64,000 nucleotides of DNA, taken from Streptantibioticus ferralitis. GTDB taxonomy: Bacteria; Actinomycetota; Actinomycetes; Streptomycetales; Streptomycetaceae. How positions within the stretch are numbered: the first letter of the stretch is position 1; each line of letters begins with the position of its first letter. Below the pieces are notes generated by a model, which did no database searches, was not told the DNA's origin, and saw nothing but the letters and a program-made list of their open reading frames with translations. The position numbers and the translations under genes are program-made. The DNA lies in assembly GCF_029223525.1 (NCBI RefSeq), contig NZ_JARHTQ010000013.1, positions 1 through 64,000 of the forward strand, written 5' to 3'. Positions 8,515-17,091 of this stretch are shown in pieces.

Positions 8515-9699
8515 GTGCTCGTACTCGTAGCTCCCGGCCAGGGCGCCCAGACGCCCGGCTTCCTCAGTCCCTGGCTCGAACTCCCGGGCGTGGCCGACCG
8601 GTTGCACTGGTGGTCCGCCGTCGCCGGACTCGACCTCGTGCACTACGGCACGAAGGGCACCGCCGACGAGATCCGCGACACCTCCGTGGCACAGCCGCTG
8701 CTGGTGGCCGCCGGTCTGGTCTCGGCCCTCTCGGTCTTCCCGCACCCGGTCGACGGACGCCGCGTGGTCGGCGCGGTGGCGGGCCACAGCGTCGGTGAGA
8801 TCACCGCCGCGGCCGGAGCCGGAGTGATCACCGCCGAGGCGGCCATGGTGCTCGTACGGCAGCGCGGCCTCGCCATGGCGCAGGCCGCGACCGTCACCGA
8901 GACCGGCATGTCCGCGGTGCTGGGCGGCGATCCGCAGGACGTGGTCGCCAAGCTGGAGGAGCACGGGCTGACCGCGGCGAACATGAACGGCGCGGGCCAG
9001 ATCGTCGCCGCCGGAACCATGGAGCAGCTCGCGGCGCTGGCCGAGGACAAGCCCGAGGGGGCGCGCGTTCGCCCGCTGCAGGTGGCCGGTGCGTTCCACA
9101 CCCACCACATGGCCCCGGCCGTCGCCACGCTGGAGGCCCTGGTGCCCGGTGTGTCGGTGCACGACCCGCGGACCCGGTACGTCTCCAACGCCGACGGCCA
9201 GGTCGTGCACAGCGGCGCGGAGATCGTCCGCCGACTGGTGAAGCAGGTGGCCGGACCGGTCCGTTGGGACCTGTGCATGGAGACCTTCAAGGAGCTCGGC
9301 GTCACCGCGCTGGTCGAGGTGTCCCCGGCCGGTACCCTCGCCGGGCTGGCCAAGCGGGCCCTGCCGGGTGTCAGGACGCTGGCGCTGAAGACCCCCGACG
9401 ACATCGACGCGGCCCGCGAGATCATCGCGGAGCACGGCGACGCCGCCGGCAACCCGCTGGAGCACGGGCCGACCTGGCGGCTCGCGGTGGCCCCGTTCAA
9501 GGGCACGGTGAGCACCGGCGAGGTCAAGGCCGGTGATGTGCTGGAGCCGGGCGCTACGGTGGCGCATGTCGCCAACAACCGCGACCGGCAGGCGGTTACC
9601 GCCGAGCACGGCGGCACCGTCGTGGAATGGCTTGTCGAGGACGGCGACCCTGTCGCCCCCGGGCAGCCGCTGCTGCGCATCCATCCCGTGGCCGAGTGA
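8515..9699 (+). CDS. fabD: Malonyl-CoA:ACP transacylase with C-terminal biotinyl/lipoyl-like domain
   Basis: Loads malonyl units onto AcpP for type II fatty acid synthesis. Catalytic serine in GHSVGE (Ser92), substrate arginine in VRQRGLAM, and active-site histidine in AFHTHHM (195-198). GTG 8515 is preferred over GTG 8509 because GAGAG then sits 9 nt upstream and the protein begins MLVLVAPGQG as in other Streptomyces FabD. At 394 residues it is about 75 longer than usual. Residues 321-394 resemble a barrel-sandwich hybrid domain (VAPFKGTV ... GDVLEPGATVAHV ... GGTVVEWLVEDGDPVAPGQ), but the position expected for the modifiable lysine reads ANNRDRQA. Confidence 0.95.
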   Translation: MLVLVAPGQGAQTPGFLSPWLELPGVADRLHWWSAVAGLDLVHYGTKGTADEIRDTSVAQPLLVAAGLVSALSVFPHPVDGRRVVGAVAGHSVGEITAAAGAGVITAEAAMVLVRQRGLAMAQAATVTETGMSAVLGGDPQDVVAKLEEHGLTAANMNGAGQIVAAGTMEQLAALAEDKPEGARVRPLQVAGAFHTHHMAPAVATLEALVPGVSVHDPRTRYVSNADGQVVHSGAEIVRRLVKQVAGPVRWDLCMETFKELGVTALVEVSPAGTLAGLAKRALPGVRTLALKTPDDIDAAREIIAEHGDAAGNPLEHGPTWRLAVAPFKGTVSTGEVKAGDVLEPGATVAHVANNRDRQAVTAEHGGTVVEWLVEDGDPVAPGQPLLRIHPVAE

Positions 9700-9748
9700 A
9701 CCTGATGGACCGACAGGACATCGGCGAACCAACGAGGAGCCCCAGAGC

Positions 9749-10759
9749 ATGACCGCGAAGATCAAGCCGAGCAAGGGCGCGCCCTACGCCCGCATCCTCG
9801 GCGTCGGTGGCTACCGCCCGACCCGCGTGGTGCCGAACGAGGAGATCCTCAAGTACATCGACTCCTCCGACGAGTGGATCCGCACCCGCTCCGGTATCAC
9901 CACCCGGCACTGGGCGAGCCCGCAGGAGACCGTCGCCGAGATGTCGATCGAGGCCGCGGGCAAGGCCATAGCGGACGCCGGTCTGACCGCCGAGGACGTC
10001 GACGCGGTACTCGTCGCCACGGTCACGCACTTCAAGCAGACCCCGGCCATCGCGACCGAGATCGCTCACCGGCTCGGCGCGGGCAAGCCCCCGGCGTTCG
10101 ACATCTCCGCGGGCTGTGCGGGGTTCACCTACGGGCTGACCCTGGCCAAGGGCATGGTGACCGAAGGATCGGCAAAGTACGTGCTGGTCATCGGTGTTGA
10201 GCGGCTGAGCGACCTCACCGACAAGGAAGACCGGGCCACCGCCTTCCTGTTCGGCGACGGCGCGGGCGCGGTGGTGGTGGGCCCGTCCGACGTGCCCGCG
10301 ATCGGCCCGACGGTCTGGGGCTCGGAGGGCGACAAGGCCGAGACCATCAAGCAGACCCTGCCGTGGGACGTCTACCGCGCGGCCAACCCGGAGGACATCC
10401 GCTTCCCGGCGATCACCCAGGAGGGCCAGGCGGTCTTCCGCTGGGCGGTCTACGAGATGGCCAAGGTCGCCCAGGAGGCGCTGGACGCCGCCGGTATCAC
10501 CGCGGATGAGCTGGACGCGTTCATCCCGCACCAGGCCAACATGCGGATCATCGACTCGATGATCAAAGCACTCAAGCTGCCGGAGCACGTCGCGGTCGCC
10601 CGCGACATCGAGACCACCGGCAACACCTCGTCGGCCTCCATCCCCCTCGCCATGGAGCGGCTGTTGGCGACCGGCCAGGCCAAGAGCGGCGACACCGCGC
10701 TCGTCATCGGGTTCGGGGCGGGTCTCGTCTACGCAGCCGCTGTCGTTACCCTCCCCTAG
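9749..10759 (+). CDS. fabH: 3-oxoacyl-ACP synthase III
   Basis: Initiating ketosynthase that condenses acyl-CoA with malonyl-ACP; in Streptomyces it favours branched starters. 336 residues from the ATG at 9749, preceded by GAGGAG. The catalytic triad is visible: Cys123 in SAGCAGFTYG, His261 in IPHQAN and Asn292 in ETTGNTSSAS. It follows fabD by 49 nt and precedes acpP, so it is part of the fabDHPF operon. Length and motif order are entirely typical of the family. Confidence 0.97.
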   Translation: MTAKIKPSKGAPYARILGVGGYRPTRVVPNEEILKYIDSSDEWIRTRSGITTRHWASPQETVAEMSIEAAGKAIADAGLTAEDVDAVLVATVTHFKQTPAIATEIAHRLGAGKPPAFDISAGCAGFTYGLTLAKGMVTEGSAKYVLVIGVERLSDLTDKEDRATAFLFGDGAGAVVVGPSDVPAIGPTVWGSEGDKAETIKQTLPWDVYRAANPEDIRFPAITQEGQAVFRWAVYEMAKVAQEALDAAGITADELDAFIPHQANMRIIDSMIKALKLPEHVAVARDIETTGNTSSASIPLAMERLLATGQAKSGDTALVIGFGAGLVYAAAVVTLP

Positions 10760-10832
10760 GCAAGATCCCCTGCGGACCGCACTTCCGCGAGCCGCGTTAT
10801 CACTACCGTAGAAAACTGAAGGAGCGCCGCAG

Positions 10833-11081
10833 ATGGCCCACACCAAGGAAGAGATCGTCGCCGGTCTCGCCGAGATCGTCAACGAGATCGCTGGCATCCC
10901 GGTCGAGGATGTCCAGGTGGACAAGTCCTTCACCGATGACCTGGACGTCGACTCGCTGTCCATGGTCGAGGTCGTCGTCGCCGCCGAGGAGCGCTTCGAC
11001 GTGAAGATCCCGGACGACGACGTCAAGAACCTCAAGACCGTCGGCGACGCGACCGACTACATCCTGAAGCACCAGAGCTGA
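10833..11081 (+). CDS. acpP: Acyl carrier protein
   Basis: Small acidic carrier of 82 residues for type II fatty acid synthesis. Ser41 in DLDVDSLSMVE is the 4'-phosphopantetheine attachment site. Strong ribosome-binding site GAAGGAG upstream of the ATG. It lies between fabH and fabF, the standard Streptomyces order. The 73-nt gap after fabH may contain an extra promoter, as expected for a highly expressed carrier, but I cannot assign boxes with confidence. Confidence 0.97.
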   Translation: MAHTKEEIVAGLAEIVNEIAGIPVEDVQVDKSFTDDLDVDSLSMVEVVVAAEERFDVKIPDDDVKNLKTVGDATDYILKHQS

Positions 11082-11169
11082 ACCATCCCGTAGGTTGACG
11101 CGTCTGTCGCCGCCCGCCCGGGTGGCACCGCGTTGCCTTCACCCTCGATACGTGGAGACAAGAATTCCT

Positions 11170-12432
11170 GTGAACTCGACCAATCGCACCGTGGTCGTCA
11201 CCGGTATCGGCGCAACCACACCCTTGGGTGGCGACAGCGCATCAACCTGGGAGGCGCTGCTCGCCGGACGCTCCGGCGTGACGCCCCTGGAGCAGGAGTG
11301 GGCCGCTGACCTGCCGGTTCGCATCGCGGCGCAGATCGCCGTGGAGCCGACCGAGGTCCTGCCCCGCCCGCTCGCCCGCAAGCTGGACCGCTCGGCGCAG
11401 TTCGCGCTGATCGCGGCCCGGGAGGCATGGGCGGACGCCGGGTTCTCCGGCAAGGCCGGGGACGAGCCCGCGGTCGACCCGGACCGCCTCGGCACGGTGG
11501 TGGCCTCCGGCATCGGCGGCGTCACCACCCTGCTCGGCCAGTACGACGTCCTGCGTGAGCAGGGCTTCCGCAAGGTCTCCCCGCACACCGTGCCGATGCT
11601 GATGCCCAACAGCCCGTCGGCGAACGTCAGCATCGAGTTCAACGCGCGGGCCGGTACGCACACCCCGGTCAGCGCCTGCGCGTCGGGCGCCGAGGCCATC
11701 GGCTACGCGATCGAGATGATCCGCACCGGCCGTGCCGACGTCGTCGTGGCGGGCGGCACCGAGGCGGCGGTGCACCCGCTGCCCATCGCGGCCTTCGCCA
11801 ACATGATGGCGATGTCGAAGAACAACGACGACCCGCAGGGCGCCTCCCGCCCGTACGACGTCGCCCGCGACGGCTTCGTCATGGGTGAGGGCTCGGGCAT
11901 CGTCGTCCTGGAGTCCGCCGAGCACGCCGCCAAGCGCGGTGCCCGGGTGTACTGCGAGGCGATCGGCCAGGGCATCTCCGCCGACGCCCACCACATCGCC
12001 CAGCCGGAGCCCACCGGCCGCGGCATCTCCGGCGCGCTCACCAACCTGCTGGACAACTCGGACCTGAAGCCGGCCGAGATCGCGCACATCAACGCGCACG
12101 CCACCTCCACGCCGCTCGGTGACGTCGGCGAGCTCAGGGCGCTGCGCGCGGTCTTCGGGGACGACATCGACCACATGGCGGTCTCCGCCACCAAGTCGAT
12201 GACCGGCCATCTGCTGGGCGGCGCGGGCGGCGTCGAGACGGTGGCCACCGTCCTCGCGTTGCACAACCGCATCGCTCCGCCGACGATCAATGTGGACAAC
12301 CTCGACCCCGAGGTCGACGCGAACATCGTGCGCGGCGAGGCGCGACCCCTGCCCGAGGGCACCATCGTGGCGCTCAATGACTCGTTCGGCTTCGGCGGTC
12401 TCAACGTCGTCCTGGCGTTCCGCAAGAGCTGA
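11170..12432 (+). CDS. fabF: 3-oxoacyl-ACP synthase II
   Basis: Elongating ketosynthase of fatty acid synthesis, 420 residues from GTG 11170 with GGAG upstream; the frame is open further 5' but those codons are not conserved in character. Active-site Cys170 in VSACASG, His310 in INAHATST, Lys342 and His347 in TKSMTGHLLGGAGG. It is the fourth gene of the fab operon. Downstream, a hairpin-forming repeat separates it from an accD-type gene in the same direction. Confidence 0.96.
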   Translation: MNSTNRTVVVTGIGATTPLGGDSASTWEALLAGRSGVTPLEQEWAADLPVRIAAQIAVEPTEVLPRPLARKLDRSAQFALIAAREAWADAGFSGKAGDEPAVDPDRLGTVVASGIGGVTTLLGQYDVLREQGFRKVSPHTVPMLMPNSPSANVSIEFNARAGTHTPVSACASGAEAIGYAIEMIRTGRADVVVAGGTEAAVHPLPIAAFANMMAMSKNNDDPQGASRPYDVARDGFVMGEGSGIVVLESAEHAAKRGARVYCEAIGQGISADAHHIAQPEPTGRGISGALTNLLDNSDLKPAEIAHINAHATSTPLGDVGELRALRAVFGDDIDHMAVSATKSMTGHLLGGAGGVETVATVLALHNRIAPPTINVDNLDPEVDANIVRGEARPLPEGTIVALNDSFGFGGLNVVLAFRKS

Positions 12433-12469
12433 TCGGCAGGACCGGGCGGGCCCGGCGGCAACGCCAGGC

Positions 12470-12497
12470 CCTCCCCCGTGCCTCAGGGCATGGGAGG
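12470..12497. repeat. Hairpin-forming intergenic repeat
   Basis: CCTCCC..GTGCC pairs with GGCATGGGAGG around a TCA/G loop between fabF and the carboxyltransferase gene. I recall very similar dispersed intergenic hairpins in Streptomyces genomes. It could attenuate transcription or protect the upstream mRNA. Confidence 0.5.
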
Positions 12498-12531
12498 TAC
12501 CCCCCTCGCCCTGACCCGAGGAGGCCGCAGG

Positions 12532-13929
12532 ATGGCCGGCAAGCCGCCACGCGAGAGCGATCCGCGCAATCCGCGGCTGCGGCTGCGGGCCCTGCTGGAC
12601 GAGGACGGCTACCAGGAGGTCTCGGCCTACGACGAGTCGGGCATGCTCGCCGCGATCGGCACGGCGGACGGGGCGAAGGTGGTCGCGTTCGCTTCCGATC
12701 CGACCGTGCAGGGCGGCGCGATGGGCGCCGAGGGCTGCGATGTGGTGGTCCGCGCCTATGACCGGGCGGTGGCCGAGAACTGCCCGATCATCGGGATCTA
12801 CCATTCGGGCGGCGCCCGGCTCCAGGAGGGCGTCGGCTCACTGGACGCGGTCGGCCGGATCTTCCACGCGATGATCCTGGCCTCCGGCCGGGTCCCGCAG
12901 ATCTCGGTGGTGCTGGGCCCGGCGGCGGGCGGCGCGGCATACGGTCCCGCGCTGACCGATGTGGTGATTCTGGGGCCCGAGGGCCGGATCTTCGTGACCG
13001 GGCCCGATGTGGTGCGTACGGTCACCGGGGAGACCGTCGACATGGCCCGACTGGGCGGCCCGGAACCGCATGGCCGCCGCTCGGGCGTGGTACACGTGAT
13101 CGCCGACTCCGAGCGGGACGCGTTCGACAAGGCCCGCTGGCTGGCCGAACTCCTGGGAACCCAGGTCGAGTCGCGCCTCGACGAGGTCGAGGACCGGCCG
13201 TTGGGCGAGATCCTGCCGGAGTCGCCCCGGCGCGCCTATGACGTACGCCCGCTGGTGGAGCGGGTGTTGGACACCCCAGGACTGGAACTGCACCCGAAGT
13301 GGGCGCCGAACATCATCACCGCGCTGGGACGGCTCGGCGGTCAGGCGGTCGGTGTGGTCGCCAACAACCCGCTGCGGCTGGGCGGTTGTCTGGACTCCCT
13401 CTCCGCGGAGAAGGCGGCCCGCTTTGTGCGGATGTGTGATGCGTTCGGAGTGCCGCTGGTGGTCCTGGTGGACGTCCCCGGCTATCTGCCCGGGGTCGGA
13501 CAGGAGTGGGACGGCGTCGTACGCCGCGGCGCGAAGCTGCTGCACGCGTTCGGGGAGTGCGTGGTGCCGCGGGTCACCGTGGTCACCCGTAAGGCGTACG
13601 GGGGCGCGTACATCGCGATGAACTCCCGCTCGCTCGGCGCGACCAAGGTCCTGGCGTGGCCGCAGGCGCAGGTCGCGGTGATGGGGGCGGTGGCGGCGGT
13701 GCGGATCCTGCACCGCAGGCGGCTGTCCCAGGTCCCCGACGAGCTCAAGGAGCAGTTCGAGCTGGAGCTGGCGGCGGAGCACGAGATCGTGGCGGGCGGT
13801 CTGCCCAAAGCGATGGAACTGGGCGTCGTCGACGAGGTGGTCTCACCGGACGCGACCCGCACCGCGATCGCCGAGGCCATCCGTGAGGCCCCGGCGCGCC
13901 GCGGAGCCCACGACAACATCCCGCTTTAG
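12532..13929 (+). CDS. Acyl-CoA carboxylase beta subunit (AccD6-like carboxyltransferase)
   Basis: Carboxyltransferase of 465 residues that would move CO2 from a biotinylated alpha subunit to acetyl- or propionyl-CoA to make malonyl- or methylmalonyl-CoA. Two crotonase halves are visible: the N half with YHSGGARLQEGVGS, the C half with RKAYGGAYIAMNSRSLGA, plus GGCLDSLSAEKAARFVRMCD and the C-terminal HDNIPL. The ATG at 12532 follows GAGGAGG. Its place directly after fabF mirrors mycobacterial accD6 after kasA/kasB, so a role in feeding the adjacent fatty acid synthase is likely. No alpha or epsilon subunit is nearby. Confidence 0.9.
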   Translation: MAGKPPRESDPRNPRLRLRALLDEDGYQEVSAYDESGMLAAIGTADGAKVVAFASDPTVQGGAMGAEGCDVVVRAYDRAVAENCPIIGIYHSGGARLQEGVGSLDAVGRIFHAMILASGRVPQISVVLGPAAGGAAYGPALTDVVILGPEGRIFVTGPDVVRTVTGETVDMARLGGPEPHGRRSGVVHVIADSERDAFDKARWLAELLGTQVESRLDEVEDRPLGEILPESPRRAYDVRPLVERVLDTPGLELHPKWAPNIITALGRLGGQAVGVVANNPLRLGGCLDSLSAEKAARFVRMCDAFGVPLVVLVDVPGYLPGVGQEWDGVVRRGAKLLHAFGECVVPRVTVVTRKAYGGAYIAMNSRSLGATKVLAWPQAQVAVMGAVAAVRILHRRRLSQVPDELKEQFELELAAEHEIVAGGLPKAMELGVVDEVVSPDATRTAIAEAIREAPARRGAHDNIPL

Positions 13930-14396
13930 CCCTTCCGGCGGATGGCTCGGTCGGGGGTGCGGCGGTGGCGTTACCGCCGGCCCCGTGGTGTGGTGGTTGC
14001 TCGCCGTCGCAGACTGGCGGTGCCGGACTCGCCTCGGGGCCGATCCGGACTCGCCTCGGGGCCGATGCGGGAATCCTCAGCGGACCGGGGTGAGTTCGAG
14101 ACCGCCGGACCACAACGCTGTGGTTACTCGCCGCTGCGGCGGACAGAATTTTCCGCAGCGGCGAGCGGCCTTCTCCTACCGATGGGGTGGCCCCTTGGCG
14201 GTATCAGGCACTTTCGTCTCCACCGCGGCAGCGGAACATTGCCTACCACCGCAGCGGCGGGAAATTTCTCCCGCCGCGACGGCGAGCAACCACGACACCG
14301 CGGCCCGGCGGTCTTCAACGCACCGCGCCCCGACACCGCGGCCCGGCGGTGCCGGGCTCCGTACCCGCCGACCGCCGCTGGACAGCGCTCCGCGCG
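13930..14396. repeat. Gene-free cluster of short GC palindromes
   Basis: This 467-nt tract has no plausible gene. It contains interrupted palindromes, including CGCCGCTGCGG (14129-14139) with CCGCAGCGGCG (14153-14163), GCGGCGGGA (14254-14262) with TCCCGCCGC (14269-14277), and a repeated CACCGCGGCCCGGCGGT near 14298 and 14336. A similar cluster lies at 44.5-44.76 kb. Confidence 0.6.
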
Positions 14397-15272
14397 TCAG
14401 TCGTCGAAGCTGGCCAGATACGACGCGGCGGCGTCCTTGTCCCCGTGGCCCAGTTCCACTGCCTGGCGCAGCCGCTCGACACCGGCGGGCGCCAGATACT
14501 GCCGGACCCCGGCCCGCTCCGCGGCCTCCGCGATCAGGCGGGCGTCCTTGAAGGTCGCCGAGACCGTGAAGCTGGGGGTGTAGTCGCCGCTCAGGATGGC
14601 CTGCGCCTTCATCCGCAGATACGGCGAGTCAAGCGTGGTGCCCTCCAGGGCGGCGAGGAACTGTTGCGGATCCACCCCGAGGCCCTTGGCGAGTGCCAGC
14701 GTCTCGGCGGTGCCGTTGATCACGGTGAGGACCCAGCTGTTGAAGACCAGCTTGAGCTTGCTGGCCGCCCCCTCGGTGCCGTCCTCGGCCAGCCAGACCG
14801 TACGGCTGCCGATCGCGTCGAAGACCCGGTCGGCGATGGGACGGGCGGCCTGCGGCCCGGCGGCGAGCACCTGCAACTTGCCCTGCTCCGCAGGGGCCTT
14901 GGTGCCCAGGACCGGTGCGTCGACGAAGTGCAGACCGTGCTCGGCCGCCAGCTCGGCCAGCGGCGCCAGGGCCTCGGGGCCCACCGTGCTCGACTGGAGC
15001 CACACCATGCCCTGGCGCAGCTCGGGCGCGGCGGCGCGCATCGCGTCGAGGACGCTCGGGCCGTCCAGCAGTATGGTCAGCACGGTGTCGGCGCCGCGCA
15101 CCGCGTCGGCCGGGTCATCGGCAACGTACGCACCGTCAGCGGCGAGCGATTCCGCGCGCGAGCGGGTGCGGTTCCACACCCGGACGGTGTGCCCGGCCCT
15201 GAGCAGGTTGCGCGCCATCGGCGCGCCCATCGTGCCGGTACCCAGAACAGCTACTGAAATCGTGTCAGCCAT
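14397..15272 (-). CDS. 3-hydroxyisobutyrate/6-phosphogluconate dehydrogenase-family oxidoreductase
   Basis: NAD(P)-dependent beta-hydroxyacid dehydrogenase, 291 residues from the ATG at 15272. The Rossmann fingerprint GTGTMGAPMA starts at residue 11 and is followed by the NRT cofactor-selectivity segment, the substrate loop SSTVGPEA, and catalytic lysine in ASKLKLVFN. The C-terminal helical domain is complete. It could act on 3-hydroxyisobutyrate, tartronate semialdehyde or a related acid. Nothing in the flanking genes fixes the substrate. Confidence 0.9.
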   Translation of the reverse strand: MADTISVAVLGTGTMGAPMARNLLRAGHTVRVWNRTRSRAESLAADGAYVADDPADAVRGADTVLTILLDGPSVLDAMRAAAPELRQGMVWLQSSTVGPEALAPLAELAAEHGLHFVDAPVLGTKAPAEQGKLQVLAAGPQAARPIADRVFDAIGSRTVWLAEDGTEGAASKLKLVFNSWVLTVINGTAETLALAKGLGVDPQQFLAALEGTTLDSPYLRMKAQAILSGDYTPSFTVSATFKDARLIAEAAERAGVRQYLAPAGVERLRQAVELGHGDKDAAASYLASFDD

Positions 15273-15326
15273 GCTGGCCACGCTACGACTTCGAGGCCAC
15301 TCAAGGTCAACGGCACAGCCAGGTGG

Positions 15327-15821
15327 TTACACCACCTGGTGCAGCCAGCGGACCGGAGCGCCCTCACCCGCGTACCGGAACGGCTCCAACTCGTCGTCCC
15401 ACGGCTTGCCGAGCAGCTTGGCGACCTCGGCCTGCAGATCGGCCTCACCGCGCGCCGCTCTGGCCAGTGCGGCGCGCAGCCGGTCCTCGGGGATGAGGAT
15501 GTCGCCGTGCATACCGGTCACGGCGTGGAAGATGCCGAGCTCCGGAGTGCTGCTGTACCGCTCGCCCTCGGCCGTGGCACAGGGTTCCGCGGTCACCTCG
15601 AAGCGCAGTAGATGCCAGCCGCGCAGCGCTGACGCGAGCTTCGACGCCGTACCGGGGTCGCCGTGCCAGGAGAACTCGGCGCGCCAGGTGCCGGGCGCGG
15701 CGGGCTGACGGATCCAGTCAAGGCTGACGCGCACACCGAGCACGCCCGCGACCGCCCATTCAACGTGCGGGCACAGCGCGCGTGGTGCGGAGTGCACGTA
15801 AAGAACTCCACGTGTCGTCAC
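15327..15821 (-). CDS. DUF3145 family protein
   Basis: Conserved actinobacterial protein of 164 residues with no assigned function. The start is GTG 15821 (MTTRGVLYVHSAPRALCPHVEW) because GGAGG lies 5 nt upstream; a longer in-frame extension to 15902 lacks support. It has an even distribution of aromatic and charged residues, no signal peptide and no membrane segment, and ends in VRWLHQVV. Occurrence near the fab cluster is usual in Streptomyces from my recollection, but a functional link is not established. Confidence 0.85.
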   Translation of the reverse strand: MTTRGVLYVHSAPRALCPHVEWAVAGVLGVRVSLDWIRQPAAPGTWRAEFSWHGDPGTASKLASALRGWHLLRFEVTAEPCATAEGERYSSTPELGIFHAVTGMHGDILIPEDRLRAALARAARGEADLQAEVAKLLGKPWDDELEPFRYAGEGAPVRWLHQVV

Positions 15822-16100
15822 CGGGACCTCCAGTGTGGGACGAGGTTCGCCTTCCCCAGCGGCCTCGCGCCCGATTCGGTGGCTCCGCCATAGCGACAGC
15901 ACCAGACATTCTGCACCATTTTTAGCAAACGGGACAAGAACTGATCGTTCGCACCCAAACTTCCGTCGACCACCCTCTTCGCCACCGAGCCCGCTGAGCC
16001 CGGTCGAGCCATCAGGGAAAAACTACCGTGCACCGTCCTTTCGAGGGTGACGTACCGTCGGGCTCAGACAGATATCACCCGGTCATCCGAGAGGACAACG

Positions 16101-17021
16101 ATGCGAGAGGCTCAAGGTCGCGGCGGGACGCGCGGGCGTCGGCCCGCAGGCGGCCCCGGGCGCGGCGTCACGGCCGTCCTCGCCGCCGCCCTGCTGCTCG
16201 CCGGTTGTGGAACGGGCAGCTCAGCCCCGTCGCACAGCCGCGCCGCCACGGCGGCCCCGCACCGGCCGTCCCCCTCCCCCACCCCCGTGTGGAATCCGCA
16301 TCCGCAATCGGTCGCCGCGCTCGGCGACTCCATCACCCGCGGCTTCGACGCCTGTTCACTGCTGTCCGACTGCCCGGAGGTGTCCTGGGCGACCGGTTCC
16401 CGCGCTGGTGTGGACAGCCTGGCCGGGCGCCTGCGCGGTTCGGCGCAGGAAGGAGACTGGAACTTCGCGAGGACCGGGGCGCGGATGGCCGATCTACCCG
16501 GCCAGATGCGACAGGCGGCGCTGCAGCGGCCGCAGTTGGTGACGGTGCTCATGGGGGCCAATGACGCGTGCGCCCACTCGGTGGACGGCATGACATCGAT
16601 CGACGACTTCCGGAACCGGTTCACCGCGGCGATGGACGAGTTGCGCCGCACTTCGCCCAAGACCGAGGTCTATGTCTCCAGCATTCCGGATCTGCTCCGG
16701 CTGTGGTCGGTCGGCCGGCACAACCCGTTGGGCGAACAGATATGGAAGCTGGGCGTCTGCCCGTCGATGCTGGCCGACTCCGCGAACACCGCGGCGGACG
16801 CGACGGCGCGCCGGGAGGCGGTGCGCGCCCGGGTGATGGCGTACAACAGCGCGCTGGGCGAGGCGTGCGGACGGTACCCGCTGTGCCGGTACGACGGCGG
16901 CGCGGTCTTCCAATACGCCTTCGGCACGGACGAGTTGAGCGACTGGGACTGGTTCCATCCCAGCACCAAGGGGCAGGCCGAACTCGCCCGGCTCGGCTAC
17001 GACGGGGTGACGAGGAGCTGA
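16101..17021 (+). CDS. SGNH/GDSL hydrolase lipoprotein
   Basis: Exported lipid-anchored hydrolase of 306 residues. A basic N-terminus leads into a hydrophobic stretch ending in lipobox LLAGC (Cys36). Block I is ALGDSITRGFD (Ser77), block III is MGANDACAH, and the catalytic Asp/His pair is in DWDWFHPSTKG. The ATG at 16101 is preferred, with GAGAGGA upstream; earlier in-frame starts would spoil the signal peptide. Probable esterase or lipase acting outside the cell. Two conserved-looking cysteine pairs may form disulphides. Confidence 0.9.
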   Translation: MREAQGRGGTRGRRPAGGPGRGVTAVLAAALLLAGCGTGSSAPSHSRAATAAPHRPSPSPTPVWNPHPQSVAALGDSITRGFDACSLLSDCPEVSWATGSRAGVDSLAGRLRGSAQEGDWNFARTGARMADLPGQMRQAALQRPQLVTVLMGANDACAHSVDGMTSIDDFRNRFTAAMDELRRTSPKTEVYVSSIPDLLRLWSVGRHNPLGEQIWKLGVCPSMLADSANTAADATARREAVRARVMAYNSALGEACGRYPLCRYDGGAVFQYAFGTDELSDWDWFHPSTKGQAELARLGYDGVTRS

Positions 17022-17091
17022 TCGGCGCGGCTCCGTCGCGCCATCGGCGGGCTTTGTCCAGCTCACACCTTTTGCCGGGTAGCCTCGCGGC

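Noticed and set aside
8413-9774. Long minus-strand frame opposite fabD
   Set aside because: Antisense shadow of a gene with intact catalytic motifs.
13930-14396. CRISPR array or small RNA cluster
   Set aside because: Repeats are short, imperfect palindromes without regular unit length or unique spacers, and no cas gene is in the window.
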